Positions 44,501 to 59,400 of a stretch of 64,000 nt of DNA are shown piece after piece (position 1 is the stretch's first letter; every line of letters begins with the position of its first letter). A model generated the notes under the pieces. The model was not told where the DNA came from, did not search any database, and was given only the letters and a program-made list of their open reading frames with translations. Origin of the DNA: Struthio camelus (taxonomy: Eukaryota > Chordata > Aves > Struthioniformes > Struthionidae); contig NC_090967.1 of assembly GCF_040807025.1 (NCBI RefSeq), positions 6,688,001 to 6,752,000 of the forward strand. Direction: 5' to 3'. A program made the translations under genes and the position numbers.

Positions 44501-45748
44501 GGCAGAGCTGCTCCATTTCGGTGGAGCTGAGAAAGTAGCAGAGAAAATCCCAGTCAGCAACGCATGGACATTAAAAGAAATGTCACTGTCATTTATATAC
44601 TTTTAAGTCACTTCACACACAGAAAATTCTCAGTCCTTTAAAGGTTCTCTTATTACAACAAGTCTCTTTCCTGAGCACAAGTACAGCTCAGCTTCCTAAG
44701 CAGCCAGCAGCATCTGAAGTGGTCTCCTGCGGCACACAAGCGCTCAGATGAATTCAAAGCCACCTATCTTCCCCTGGAATCTGTAAGCAGAATGCTTTTG
44801 CTTTTTATAATCTCAAAATTTATTTTGCTTCTCCTCAAAATAGCATCACATGTTTAGGAAGAAAGTTAGCACGTGGAATTTAAGGAAGATTACGAGAAAG
44901 CCCTAACAACACTAAAATAAGAAGTCAAAGCAAATACTGCGAGGAATACACTTTGTTAGGGCATTATGCTTATTATAGCTTCTATTGACAAAGGATACTG
45001 GGCCTTTTGCAGAGCCTCGGAGAATTACTATACTGAGTAAGCCAGGGAGAGCATGTTTATTGGAACTTTACACAGCTCTGTATGGAGGAGATGGAAAGGC
45101 CAAGGAGTTTGGTTTCAAGTAAGTTAAAGTTTTCATTGTGGAAAGAGTGTTTGGTGGGAATTACATCAGAACCACAAGTTACAATATACTCATTGTATGG
45201 TTAGGCATAGCTTGCACAGTCGATACTTCTCGAGAAGATAGGGAACTGGTAAATAATCAAAGTAACATAGCCATTAAGAGCTTTCCCAGCACAATATGCC
45301 CCTAAGCTACTTTTTTTTTTTTTAAACGTTATGGAAAAAGAAATAGGGTTTGTCCATGACATTGACTGTGGCTATTATACATGTATGCATTCAAGTAGCA
45401 TTTCAAAGTAGCTAAAAATAGTTTTCCAACCCCTGTTAAAGCAAATTGTTAGTCATTTACCCTTGTTTCATTGTTTTCAACCAGTCTGCAGAGACAAGAC
45501 TTTCAGCTGAATCTCCTGCCCCAAGCAGGATCACGCTTAACTAACTAGATGAGAAGTTCTCCGTGAGGTAACCCGTTCCCTGGGCCGTTTTCCCTGGGAA
45601 CTGGTGCTGAACCAGCTCCTGCCGAACACACTCAACGGCTACGCTGGCGGCAGTGGGGGAGGAGGCATGCACAGAACAGAAGTCTGATTCAACAGATGTG
45701 TGAACAAGCCTGGAAGCAAAAATTCCCCCAAACGTTACCTCTTATGAC

Positions 45749-45790
45749 ACACACACCACACACACATGTATACACATACACTCACACACC
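45749..45790. repeat. CA microsatellite
   Basis: ACACACACACCACACACACA followed by ATGTATACACATACACTCACAC; a simple repeat with interruptions. Confidence 0.8.
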
Positions 45791-48145
45791 CTCCTTTCCT
45801 TACTACTACTGCAGGCAAATCATCAGGCCAAAGTGAAGACAGAGCGGTTTGAAGCCGTTCTCATTGCCCTTGTGTCACTGCAGAGACCGGTCATCTGGGA
45901 GGCTGAGATGAGGTCATCTGATGCTTGAGGACAAGATATCCTACCCAGAGGAACTCAGGCCATCTGGTCCAGCGTCACTCTTACTTGTTGACCTTAGGAC
46001 CATAATTCAAGGCTGATTTATTTCCGTGTAGGCTGTTGCCTACGCTGCTGCAGAGGAGTTCAGGGTGAAGTCTCCCCCTTCAGCCCACTTTCTGCAATGT
46101 CAGAAATAAAAAGCATAAGCAGCATGTTTGTGCTGTGTATGGCTGTGGCAACCAATCCCCTCAGCCTGCAACAGGAGGCGGGCGAAGGGCCTCTCAAACC
46201 TTTCTGCCTTGGATTCAGTTTCAATTCAGTTTCATTCTGCACAATGGGGCCTGGTACCTGAATATTTGCAAACATCAAGCTTGAAAAAACCTGAGGATAT
46301 GACAAAAATATTTACCTAAAGATTAAATACCTTCTGCTCAAGTGCAGGAAGATAAGCCATCCTCTTCATATGACCGTCCTTTAGTCAAGCCGCACATTAC
46401 TGGGAAGAGGCATTCAGCTGATGCTGAGCAAACAAGAAAACTGCTGACAAGCTCTTTGACAGGCCATGGTGTAGCACAGAGCCATAAAAAAACTCTTAGA
46501 GCATGGGAGCCAAAAGCATAGCAGCCTCTTTTGTGTAATTTAAGAGGGCTGATATACAGTTGCCTACAGCACATCTAAACCAGCTTCCAAAGAAAGCATA
46601 TAAATCATAATAAATTTTTGGCCGGAGCGTTGCTTTGCACTTTGTATTTTCAGAAAGCATTTTAAAAGCCACAACACTATCAAAAACAGAGCATTCTCCA
46701 TACTTTGCTCTTACCGACAGTGTTTGCTAGGCGACTGGCAGCGACTAAAAGGTTGGCCCTAAGAGCTAGGTGATGTTTGTATAATCATTGCATATAGAAA
46801 GTTTTGCTTTTTTTGTTTTCAGTCTGTCCTATTTCAAAAATGTAGTGGCATTTTCATCTTCTGCTTAGGAAAACTGCACTTCTGAGGTTAAAAAAAAAAA
46901 GAATGGTCTATATGATACTACTAGGAACTGCTGCCATGTTCTGCAAAGCAAGAAGTGCCAGCTCCCACCTGATCAAAATAAAATCGTCTATTTCTGTGCT
47001 AAATTCCCAGCTGCTCTATCAGTTGGGTATCTCACAGTGGCCAGACACCAATCCCTCCGAGGTCTGTAAAGTACATTTCTTAGCAGAATTTTTAGCACGT
47101 TTCAACCTAGCAGAGCCTGAAACACGTCTGACCGGCATGTGCTGTAATCTGGCACAAGTACAGAAAAGCTGGTTTTCCAGGTTCATACACAGGATCTTTA
47201 GTGTGAGCTGCTTATGAGAATACTGTCCTTTGCTTTAAAATACAGTTTTTGCTAAGGAGTAGCCATATACAAATGACACTTCCTTATTCAATGTATCTGC
47301 TCAGTCCACACCTGGGTCACATCCGCTTGCTTTACTGCCAAGCGGACAAAGTTTTTCTGCCGCCAGTTTTGCAAATGCTGTCTAGTTCTATCGTGACAAT
47401 TCTTCAAAGCTTCGAGGGTAGCCACGGCAAATTTGCCCTTCCTGGTGATGATGTGAGCAAAGTGAGCATGATGTAGCTTCAAAATCCCGAATTCATTGAC
47501 TCAATGAATAAATATGATGCACCAAATTTGAAATGAAAGCTTATAATGTCCTTCTAATCGACATGAAACTCAAGTACAAAACGTTGACTCGCTGCTTTTC
47601 TTAAGGAGCTCTCTGAAAGATGCAAACTTACAAGTAAGCAGTGTTCAAGTGGAGCAACAGGGATTTCAAGGGACTAAATTTCAAAAGGACAAAAAGCAAC
47701 AATCTCTCTAGACATAATGGTGCCATCAAGGAATAAGGCAACCATGTCCTGAAAAACACAGCGCCTAGACGGACCGTTGCTAAAGAAAGTTCGATATTGC
47801 AACAGAGATTAAGTAACACATTGACTTGACAGCCATGGGCAATATGTCCAGACACCGGCTAAAGACTTCAAGCAGTGAGCAGTTTCCACTAACCTAACCC
47901 TGAGAATCCTTCAGTGACCTTCAATTGAAACAAACATGATCCCTGTTAGTGTTAATATCTCACATGCTGACAGAGAGCTCAGAGAGCTACTTACAGTTAT
48001 GAGCAAGGAGAAAAGTGATTCAAGACAGAGTTAAGCAACACTTACGCTCTGGCAATCACTGGGACTCCGAGCACACCGCCTGGCCAAGCTCACATGCACA
48101 ACTCAGGTCTTGAATACTTTCGAATACCTATGTCTGAATATACTT

Positions 48146-48194
48146 CTCTCTCTCTATATATATATGTATTTGTAAAACTTTTTTTTTTTTTTTT
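48146..48194. repeat. CT, TA and T simple-sequence tract
   Basis: TCTCTCTCTC, then TATATATATA, then a T run of about 16 within 50 bp. Confidence 0.8.
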
Positions 48195-50189
48195 GGCTAA
48201 TGCAAAAGCAACATCCCCCCTGAGTCAGCGCTCTACTGTTACCTGGGCCTCAGAGACCCAGAGCGGGAAACTGCATAAGGACCTCAGGGCAGGGACCTCA
48301 TCTGCACAGGGCAGAAGTCAGCCCTGACTCGTACTTCTGAAAAATCACAAACTATAGATCTGCATTAAGCAAGAGCTCAGATTCCTAACTGCATGCTTCA
48401 GAAGTAATTAACAGCTTAAGGTCTCCTAAAGCTGGACGGGCCGGTATGGTGTTTGCTTGGGAGCTGAACTGCTCTGTGATATTATTTACCTCCAGCTCCG
48501 GACTGCCAAACAGACCCATTTGCATTTTGGGGAAAGCTCCCTATAAACGTGAATGACCTTTTGCGACAGACACATCACATGAGAGTAAATACTAACGCTT
48601 TCTTCATATGGCCATAAAACACACTGGCATGAGAGCAGTCTTGTGACTTTCTCTTCCCAGCTTTCCCCTAGTCATCTTGTTTTCATTACCAATGTATCTG
48701 CACAGGGCAGAAAAAGATGCCCAGCAGAAATGCACAATAGGCCAGCAAAGCCGAGGGCCCTCCTCCCACCACCGCCCGCCACCCGGTAAATCAGCTGCAT
48801 GCAACTAGAAATGAAGAGACTTGTTTCCAAAGGCAGATCAGGACACAGTTCGATCAGCTTGATGACTGCTTTGCACTTGTTTCATCTATCAAAGCAATTA
48901 CACTAACAGAAAAGGCCAGGATCTGCATGTGACTGCAGCGTCTGTGTATAGCTGTTTTCATGCAAGCCTGGGTCTTTTGGTAATACTGATGACTGCAACA
49001 TCATGTGAGGATTTGCAACAAGGAGCAACTCCTACATTGGGCCCTGGAATCTGTTGAGCCGAGAGGGAAAGGAAGCAGAAGGTCGTTTTCTTTTGTCTCT
49101 CTTACAGGAAGTCAAGTCACACTGGCCTGGCAGCAGTTCAGGACTTAGCTAAGGACTTGGTGCTGGGAGCAGCTTTGAAAGAGACTCAGGCTGGAAATAA
49201 AACAGGGAGGCTAAAAAAAGGAACTTACAAATTGTGCAAAAGGGTTCTACAAGACAACACGTGAGCCGTCTGCCTTCAGGTAATGGTCGACCTTTAGCTT
49301 GCTGGGTTTTTTTATAGGCTTGGGCTAATATTTAGAAAATCTTCTAGTACTTTTCTAATCTTCTAGATCAGAAAAGAAGAAAGAAATACATAAAAGCTAT
49401 TCAAACTTCTCTGAATGCTTAGATAGCATTAGGTAACTGGTGTGGCAAGAGGTGCCACCCTGCTGTCGATACTGTACGTATCTCGGCAGAGCTGCTTAGG
49501 TGCTTTTGGAAATTGCCCCCCGCTCATTCACCTGCATCTTAGCTTCCCAGGGAAGCTGCAAGTCAACCCCCTCCTATATCCAAACGCTGAGATGCCAGTG
49601 TCACTTTTTGTCACCAGGTTTTATTCATAACTGGAGAGCAAACAGTTTTGCCATTGCTGTTACTCCCCATTTCTTAACTTTGAACTCACTCACCAATGGA
49701 AAAAAGCATTCTTTATGTCCCAGGCAGCTAGCGCGAAGCCAAAGGACAGACAAAGGCAGAAGCCTCTCTGCACAACGGAAATGCAAATACTTGACAGCTG
49801 GAAAAGAGTCAGTACCAACAGCAGGTACTCAATCACAAAACTGGAAGATAAAACACACTGTTATGGGCTGTACGAGCTGAAACTTAACGTTATCACAAAA
49901 ACAAGGGTATTTCTTTGCAGTTATGTATCTAAATACAAAAATGCAGAGCCCTAAGAATCTTTTGAATAACTTGTCAAAATTAGTCTCTAACCCAGGTGGT
50001 CTACTTCAAATTACACTGTAAACAGATTTTGAGAAAATATATACCATCTAATTAAAAAAAACCATTCTGCTATGATAAAAGTTCGATTTGTTTTGAGAAA
50101 GAGATTTTCATGTACCCTCGGCCAAAGCACGGCAAGTCTCCCGTCTTTCCTGGGAAACACTGACCTCTCAGCAGAGTGCCAGTTCCTGG

Positions 50190-50490
50190 GGATGCCAGCG
50201 CAGGCACCCGACGGCCTCCCAGCAACCGGCGTGTCGCGCGGCTGCTGAGAAAGGGTCCTCCTCGCCCTCCCGCCAGCCGGCTACCCTGCGGCCAGCGTCC
50301 ACCTCGGCGGCGCAGCACGGCCGCGAGCGAAGCGAGACGCGTCGCGCTCCCACGGGGAAGAGCCCGGCCCCGGCGGCCACGGCCGCCTGCCCAAGCGTTC
50401 GCTCGGGGCTTCTCGCGGCACGCAGCCGCTCCGCGGGGCTCTCGTGCGCGACCGCGCTATTCCAGAGCGAGAACGCTTTGCTCCCGTTTG
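50190..50490. promoter_or_regulatory. CpG-rich patch, candidate alternative promoter
   Basis: About 300 bp with dense CpG (CGGCGGCGCAGCACGGCCGC, GCGAGCGAAGCGAGACGCGTC) flanked by AT-rich DNA. Together with 35.1 kb, it is the clearest small CpG island in the GNG7 5' region. Confidence 0.4.
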
Positions 50491-53400
50491 CTTAACCCAC
50501 GCTGAAGCAGCATGCGTTTGCGAGGGGAAAAGAGATAGTCAAAACATCCTCTGGCAGACAGAGAAAAAACCGGCTAAACATCATCTTCTCTAGTTGTCTG
50601 GGGCTTTTTGTTTTTATTTTTTTTTAAAAACTGTTCCCACAGTTTAGGCACTAAGGGCTCATAAAACATTTCCATGCAAAGTTAATCTGCGCTAACCTAA
50701 AAAAAAACAACAGTGAAAGATTTACACCACCCTTGTGCTGAAAGCACCTAGGAGAACTCACACAGTCAGTCAAGACCTTGTGGGAACGATGACTGACAGC
50801 AACAGCAATCAAGAAGAGGTGGCAATCAGCCCAGTCTTTCCATCCAGATCAGGAATAAGATGCCTAACTACAACTGAGTTTAGTTAAAACCAGAATAAGG
50901 CACTTCTGCTCCCAAGCAAGACCATCTCCCCACAGGGAGCCGCACGGGAAAGCCACTGCCCTGGAAGCACACGCGCGCCTTCAGCGGGAACAACTTTCAG
51001 AGCAGACGAGACCTCGAGCTTTGCCTGCCCACCCCGAGATCTGCCAGACAATTGCATCCCACCCACTCCCTCTAAAGAAAATTTACAGAACAGGGATAAA
51101 CAGAAGGGCTTTTAAATTTGCTCCAAAAAAAACATATGGCGAAAAGATTAAAAGGGGGACCAAATTTAGATTCGGCTTGCCTAGCACGTGAAGCGTTTGA
51201 GTGAACATAATTATCCCAAGAAAAGAAAAATTAAGTCTTCATTATTTTTGGTGCAATCATTCCAAGTCGAATTAAAATCTCATGCAGCGGCCTGACCCCA
51301 AGTTTAGAGCATCAGCACCTTGATCTAGCTCACAGTGTTGAAGTTTTGCATCAGGATCAGCTCCCTTAGCTTCAAAACAGATTCTTCACACTGGGATGGC
51401 TGGTACACACAATGCAAAGCTCGGTTCAACTCGAGATATTTGAGAGGGCTTAAGACTAAAAGAACATAACTGATTGAAGCCTCTTCTTATGGGATAACTA
51501 TGGCAAGAAATGAAAACTTAATCCAGTATTAGTTATTGACTTTTCCAAGGGGGAAAAAAAAAGGCCTCGAATGGCCACAACACATACATACCGTTTTCCA
51601 CTACTCCTGGAATATTCCTGGGAAAACAGAAGAAAGAATAAGCGTAAATATTCAACACAAAGCGATCAGAAAAGTCACATTTAAAGCATACGCAGCTTCT
51701 TCACAGGGACAAAGCCGGGAATTCTCCCTCGCAGCGCGCAGCGTTAGGCACCGGAGGGGGCCACGCCACGGGGCGATACCCGCGGTCGCGTCCCGCGGGT
51801 GGCCACCCTCCCCGCGGGAGCCCCGGCAAGGGCTGGCCTGGCCGAGCCCCAGGTTCACCCAAACCTGGGCACATAAGCACTAAGGGGAGAGCCCAGGACT
51901 GGGATGCAGGATGACAGAAGCGATGATAAATGCTGAAGGCAGCAATGAGACTTCCCAGGATAGGAAAGTATTTGGGCAGCGAGCAGATGCCATGCCTACG
52001 GCACTCCACGCTGGCAGGGAGGAAAGAGGAGATAAGGGAAGGCAACGAGCGTGGCCCCGCCGCGCTGGGCATTTTTCACATAGCCGGCATTCCTAGAGGA
52101 GTCAGTCATTTCAGAAATGTCTTGCCTCGGTTAAAAAAAACACATAGAGGGAGAAAGAATGAATCAAGCTTATTTATCCACAAGAGCGGATGCAGTATCA
52201 GACTCCCTCAGCAGGCCTTACGCGCCGGTCAGAGGTTCGGAGCAGCATCCTACTAAGTTTTCCAAGAAAGCAAGCTTTACACACGCCTCTGATCATCAGC
52301 AACTTGCCCTTCACGCACCTCAACACGTTGGCTTATGTCCACGTAGTTTATATTACGTTCATGTATCTTAACAGGATCTGTTTATGAGCTTCGGTTCTAA
52401 TCGCCCAAACAAAGAGCCCAAAGCCAGAGGAAAACTGGAAAACCGTAACCTCTGCAGAAGCAAGTTAACCCAAACTGGAACAAGTGACAGACACCAAACG
52501 CAGGAACCAACGTGATTTTCTGGCTGGCTGTTTTATTACACTGAGCAGCAGGGGACAGGCAACAGGAAATTCATATCCCATGATAAGCTCACTTACAGAG
52601 GGATTAGTGGAATTTTACCAGTTTACTAAGTCATTTACACAAGTACAGCAAAAACCATGCTGGTATTACTTGTCAAACATCACGCTGCTAGTCAGCTATG
52701 GCACAATAACTGCAGGAGAAAATTCCAGGCTTTGACCGTAGACGTTTTATATGATTTGGCTGTTGAATCACAGTTGCAGAAACCCTTTCAGTACACTGTT
52801 GCATCATCACTAAAAAAAAAAAATATTAAGATTTCATGCTAAAAACCAAAGCAAAGTGCACCCTTGCATATAGGGTCAGCATCCTCTAGTGAGAGGCAGT
52901 GAATTCTGACCCATTTAGGAAAGTCTCATTCCTGATCATGCTCATTGTCGCTGCTACTTCTCGTGTGCTAACTCTAACTGGAAAATATTAGATCGCATAA
53001 ACGGCAGACGTGACCAACGAAATTAAAGTGTTGCGGGAAAACTTTTACTGACCTTCAGTTTTACAACAAACCAAAACCAAAAAACACCCCAAAACCCTTT
53101 TACTTTTAAAATGACTCAGAACCCAAGTCCAGTCTAGCTGTGGGCTCTTAAATCCCCATTCCTGCAATTTAAGGTTAATTGCACTTGATAGAAAGTGGAA
53201 GACTGACATCTCTATTCTGACGGAAAAGATCTGCCACCAGCAGAGTCGTGCTGATACCCTATAGCATGCCTAGCATTGTAATGCACAAAGGCATGCAAGC
53301 ATAATTGCTAACCACTGGCTAACTCATTTCTTCATTCGGCAGAAGTTAGCAATGCATTTTAAAAAGCTGGAGATTGCATACATGCACACAGCATTAGTGC

Positions 53401-56400
53401 AGTGCACCGTCTGCTTCTGCAACTGACTCCACGCACCATCTTTCTTGTCCTTACAAGACCATTGAGTCCAGTATTTTTTGTGCAGGAACTTTACATTACT
53501 TTGAAAAAAATACAGTCTCGCTCATTTTATTATAGTTTTCATCTTAAAAAGTACTATATAAGGTTGGAAGCAATACAGTCAATCAGCTTAACAGCCTCTA
53601 GACTCGAGTCCCAAAGAGCACGTGTTAGACACCAGGCTACGTGTTCAACCTATAGCTTGCTGAGAGCTCAATGATAAACATGATGATGAGGAAAATATAC
53701 AGAATGCAGAAAGAAAAGTACAAACCCAGCCAATTAAATTTAAGTTTTATTTCTTTTTGGTTTAGTTGCAAGTCTTGTTTGCAACGCAACTATCGGGATG
53801 GGTCAGTCTCTGCTAGTAACCCGAGACCAAGTCTCTAGAGGACTATTATGAAGCTTCTGAAAGAAAGGGGTGAAATAGAACAAAAATATTTGTAAAACGT
53901 AATGGGATTTTTTTCCACAACCACTGGAAAATGTTTTTCAGGCATTTAGCCAGCACCACTTCAAAGAGTAGAAAAGCATGTGTTTTTTACACAGCTTTGT
54001 ACTTTAATATTAAACAAGAAAAAGAGGGGCTCAATGAGGCAGCCCGGCAACCGTCACTTTGATGCAGGAGAAAGTACGTCAGTTGGCTGCATCACCGCAG
54101 AGGCTCCGGGGTCGGGGAACCCTCCTACTGCCTCTCCCTCCCACGCAGCCAGCGCCGCGCTGTTCCCGTCCTCGGCTCGGCAGCCTCCACGAGAGAGGGA
54201 GGAGGAAGATGAAAAAACCAAGACATCGATTCTCACTCGAGCAAAAGGACAAAGCTGAGTCACCCGCTAGCTCACACACACACAGCTTTTGTAAGGTGCA
54301 GAGGTACCACCGCAAAGGCTGGCGCTGTCACACACCGCGGGAATCAGGCGAGGAGCAGCACGCTCCGGACCATGCGCTCGGGCCGCTCCGAATCCTGCCT
54401 CCGGCCACAGGCACGAAGGCAGGAGGGGACAGAGGATGGCAGTGGAATAAGGGGCACGAAGAAATGCAGAAACAACCTGGTCTATGCAGCAGAGCCCTGT
54501 TCCAGCACATGAGAGCTGGAAACGAGCACCAGCCTGATCTGCTTCTCACTTCTCTTTAGAAGGTGGTGGTCCTGGCACACTGCTGCCTTCACTCTCTCCC
54601 AGGCAGGTATCGTAAAAACAGAGCGAGTCTGGCAAAGCAGAGCAGCACGTTTACAGCAACAGCGTTTGTGCTGCAACACCAACCTTTCACGCAATTTCAT
54701 TTTAATATAGGACCATTAACTACATGTTATAGGCTTGTTTTGCAACTGGCTCCTGACTGTCTGCAGAACTTAATTTAGACATATGAAAAAGACAGGTCTT
54801 AACTAAACAAGAAGTGCAATTTCTAGCAATCCTGTTTTGCTAAGAAAGCTAATTGTCAATTCCTAAAATTCCAAGTAGTTAAAAACTGGAGTTTAGTCTC
54901 ACTTCTCCCTCTATTTAACCCATTCAAGTCTGGCACTAATCTAGCTATAGTCAAAAGGACACTGATCTGAAGTTTACTGAGTTGTCAGGCTAGCAGAATC
55001 ATTTTTAATGGTCTTTTCAATGAAGAGAAATTACTTCTTCAATCTGACTTCTGCTCTTTCCTGAGCAGGTTTAACTCAATGCAGCAGGCTACTATGAGAC
55101 AGATTTGGATAGATGCAGCAGTAAGCTTTTCTAAGCATGGACTGACAACTACTTTATTAGTGCCTAGTATGAGGTTTTGTTGTGAAAGGGGCAAAAGACT
55201 GCACCCACCTCCCCCGCCCCATTTCAGCATTGAACCAATTGACCAAAAAGTCATAGCTGAGTTAAACATATACCATAGGACTTTTAATTCTAAACCTACA
55301 AGGTACTTTAAAAGCCTCTTTTAAGTGGTGAGATGGTTTTAAGCAGGTTCATTCTAGCTACCATAAAACATTGCTTCACTCTTTTTGAGGACTTCAGTAT
55401 TCTGGAAATTGCCAAACATACAGTAATGACTGTCGGTTGCAAACTGTAATAGAAAGCATCAGATGACAAATCCGACACTTGGAGCACCTTCTGTTGCTGC
55501 TGTAGTCAACACAGAAAGGCAGAACCCACTTTGAAATTCAAAACCTTTAAGATCATCCAATGGTTTTCAAGCAGTTACAAATAATAAAGTTAAAAATTGG
55601 GAGGAAGCTTAAGGAAGAAGAGAAAGTTCATTTTATACTGCACTTACTCATTTTATAAGAACTCTGATTACACAAGGCTTTTACCAGGTAAGAACAGAAC
55701 TGTTCATCAGAAGGGGGCAACTTTTGGTGAAATTTCCATATTAGTCAGATAAATGTCTTGCACAAATTGTCTTCTTGACAGAGCTGAAGTTTACTGTATA
55801 AGCTCTTAGTGACAGAAAAGGCAGGAGGATGTTTCAGCAATCGTGTGGGTAAAAGAGGAGGAGCTACGATCTACTTTAGCAACTGAAGACAGACCTGCAA
55901 TTTGACGAGTGGGTACTTCTGATGGAGGAAAGGTAAAGCGACTGCTCCTGATAGCTAATTGCGTAACAGCAGGAAATGCTTGAAGAAGAAAAGGTAAAAG
56001 CAATTGCAGAATATGAAGATTAGAAACCAGGTGGATTAGATACTGGAGATGAAAGACACATCAAGTAAATACAGTGCATGGACTCATTCATCCCCTCCTC
56101 CAAGGACAGCGGGATTCTGCAGGCGTTACATGCGGAGCAGCTCAACATTAAGTGCTAAACGAGGTAAATTTAATTCCTGCAGGGAGGATACAATGGCTCT
56201 GACAACAGGCAGCACAAAGGAAGTAAATCCCATGGACTGGAGTTGGAAATATGAGAGCAAACGACCAGGTCACTAGAAAGTCATTTTAACACCATCACGA
56301 AAGACAGCAACGGACTTTCTGCAGGCTCCTTATGAGGCTTTCGATCAGCGACAACGGCTAAACTCACGTGAAGGAAATACTGGTTTGTTTTTATTTATTA

Positions 56401-59400
56401 AAGTGGAAGGAAACGCTACCATAAATAGAAGCTACAGGAATCGGTACTGATGACATGTGTTCTGACCTCATTCATCCTCATGAGATGTAAACATTACATT
56501 TCACCGCTGCCTGACGGACAAAACAAGCCCTGAGACCGTCTGAGAGTTGTAGGGGAAGGAAAGTGCTTTTTTTCACAGCCAGAATAGGAAGAGACTTAAA
56601 CACATTTCTGAGAAGGAAAAAAAAAAAAGTTCTCCTAGATAAGTCTGTTTTTAAATCTTGTTTTGAGCACAAGCTGCTTTGAAACCTGCCATTCACCTCC
56701 CAAACGCACGCTCGGTCCCCAGTGCAGGAAGCACGGCAACTACTTCAAAACAGCACGGCAGGGTCGCAGGCGGGAGCAGCCGCGCTGACTCTCTCCTGCC
56801 CTTCAGCAGCCCGCTTCAGCAAGCCACCGCGGGCGATTTCAGATAAACGGCGTCCCACACACCAGCTCATGGCTTCTTCTCGGGGGACGGGGGGACAGCT
56901 TGGAGCAGGCCATGGACAAGAGGAATAACTTCACCTGAAAACCATAAGGAGCTCCTGCATCAGGGGGTAGCACTAACACACCTATGGTTAAAGCACTCTT
57001 TTTAAAGCAAAACTGTTTAAATAACATGACGTAGTCTAGCAGTAAAATCCACAATTCCTTCTAGCCTGAATGTCCAGAGTTTGCGTGTTTACCAGCCACG
57101 GCGCAGAACTAGCAATTTGAAGCGAGTCTGACAGCAGCAAGTTTGCTGCTTGCAAACAATCCTCAGCTTGTGCTCAGAACATTGTGCATTCATTTACAGA
57201 TTTTTAAAAAGCAACTAATTACACATGCCTGTGCAGTCAGAAGTGCCATAAAAACGAGTCCAGCTGCAGCATGACCAAGCCGGGCACAGAACAAAGGCAA
57301 TAACTGTAAGACAACAGGGAGAGCTGCAAGACGACGACGAGAGCAGGGAATACTCATTAAACTACTCAGAGAGTCATGACACATCTCATGATGCCACCCA
57401 CACAGGAGAAATACAAAGCAAAACAAACTATTAATGAAGAAAAGAACAGCTGATACTACAGTGACCTGACCACAACTTGCAGGGGACACAGAGGCGCTGA
57501 GCTAGGTTCAAAGATGCCACCCGCTAGCAACAGCGGCTTCAGCCCCTCCGCCTCGCACAGAAGTGCGTTAATTCCCAAAGCTCAGAGTCTCTCCTGCTCA
57601 GACCCGGCGTCCTATCCGAAACAGACTCGTCTGTAAACTCAGTTTGCCCTGCAGATTACTCTACAGTCAGCCCTGGGAGAACACACACGCGCCCACCCCC
57701 CCTTTGAAGATTACCACAGTTTATACCCCATGAATCAGCATAAGTCAGCTCAGCTCCTGAGCGCTACGCTGCAACGGAGTCCAATTTCCCCAAATGTCAG
57801 AGTAGGAGTCTGAAGCTCATCAGAGCCTGTGCAGGCGCTGGAGGGTGCGGAGCGGGGTAGCGTGCCTTGCAGAATGAAGTAAAGTCAGTCCCAAATTTAG
57901 GGATTGGTGGAATATTCTGCTAGTATGTCTTAAATGCACTTTGTTAAAAATAAAGAGGTTTATTTTGACACAACATATGGCACATTGCATCATCTGGAGT
58001 CTGCAGCTCCACAGATGGTAACAGTAAGACAGACCCTTCCCATGCACGTTATTTGCTACCATGTTAGGAACCTCTTTAAAATGAACCTATTTAACCCCTG
58101 AAGTTTTCCAGGGGCTGTTTGAGGCAAGAGAAAGGCAAATGAAACTGAGAAGCTGAAGATCAGCGCTCCATTAACCAATATTTTGAAGGAGCTAGCAGAA
58201 TTGAGAGCAGTAAATGCAGGGGAGGGTATACTTAAGAAATCCACTGTAAGACCTGTACTATTTTTTAAATTATTGTTGTTAATATTAGATGAGTTGCCAG
58301 CCAGCCACTGACACTTGGGAAGGAACAACAGGTTCCAGGCTTTACTGGAACTGGGAAAGTCTCCTATCGCCCCCCCGTCGTTCACTCAGTCGATACCAGG
58401 CCCAACCACTCTTCCAAGTCAGTGCATCGAAGGAAACACCCCAAGGATATTTCTTAAAAGCCACTTTGAACCAAGGTCGCACATTTCTAATAAAGAATAC
58501 TGTAGTCCACAGAGAGCACATCGCTGCAGAACAGCGTATCACCGCCTCGCTCCCACCACATTCGTGTTGAGGTCTGGTTGCCAGCCTCAAATTGTTGGCA
58601 ATTTTATTGTAGCAACAATGAGATAAAACGCCTGCTCAAATCCACGAGCGACGTACTGGTGCGGTAACGCTCAGCTCACAATCACAACTAACGGTAGAGA
58701 AACGGCGACACGTTAGGCGGCAAAGCCAGCCAGCTTTCTGCTAACGTTCCTGTGGAGCAAATAAACCCAAGTCAACAGACTTACAGGAACTGAAGAACTA
58801 CATTTGAAGGCAACATCAGCCCCAAACTAAAAGCAATAGGCAACTGAAGGCTCTTGGCTCCTAAATAGCCCAGAGCTCTAGATAGAGCGTCCAAGATAAT
58901 TACACAAAACTCCACTCTGCCGCTGGAGCGGCACCAGCAGGGCCAAGCCGAGGCGCTCGCGTTGCTTCCCTCCCGGGTCCGCGCTCCTGCGACAGCCGCA
59001 GGAGCCAGAGCAACGCTCCGCGGAGCCGGCCCGCCACCCCGGGCAGGGCCTGCACAAATACAATCACCGCTCCCAGTTGCTGTGCCTGTATTTTTGCAGC
59101 TTTAAGGCAAAACAAATAAACAAACATGTAATGCACTTTCCCTTTCTTTCTAATAGGCCCCTTCCCCAAATTAACAAAGTGTAATTCAGGGACACTCAGA
59201 AGTATCATCAGATCGTGGCAGCTCCCGTTCTGCGTGCCCCGAACGCAAAGATTACAGCTCCTTGGAAGATATCTGGGCAGTGCTGGAGGAGTGCAGAGAG
59301 GCTGCTTTAATTGCTTTAATCCACTGCTGCAATATCTCTGTAGACGATACCGCTAGCCTTTCCTAAACATTTAAATCAAAGGTATTGTAGCTGTCCAAAG

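Larger units (their letters stand above)
41591..50180 (-). other. GNG7: GNG7 5' intron region, fourth part
   Basis: AT-rich noncoding sequence. Visible items are an exact MEF2 site (CTAAAAATAG, 45412-45421), a CA-rich microsatellite (45749-45790), a CT/TA/T simple tract (48146-48194) and two TGAGTCAGC sites (44492-44500, 48221-48229). No coding exon or named transposon is recognised. Confidence 0.45.
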
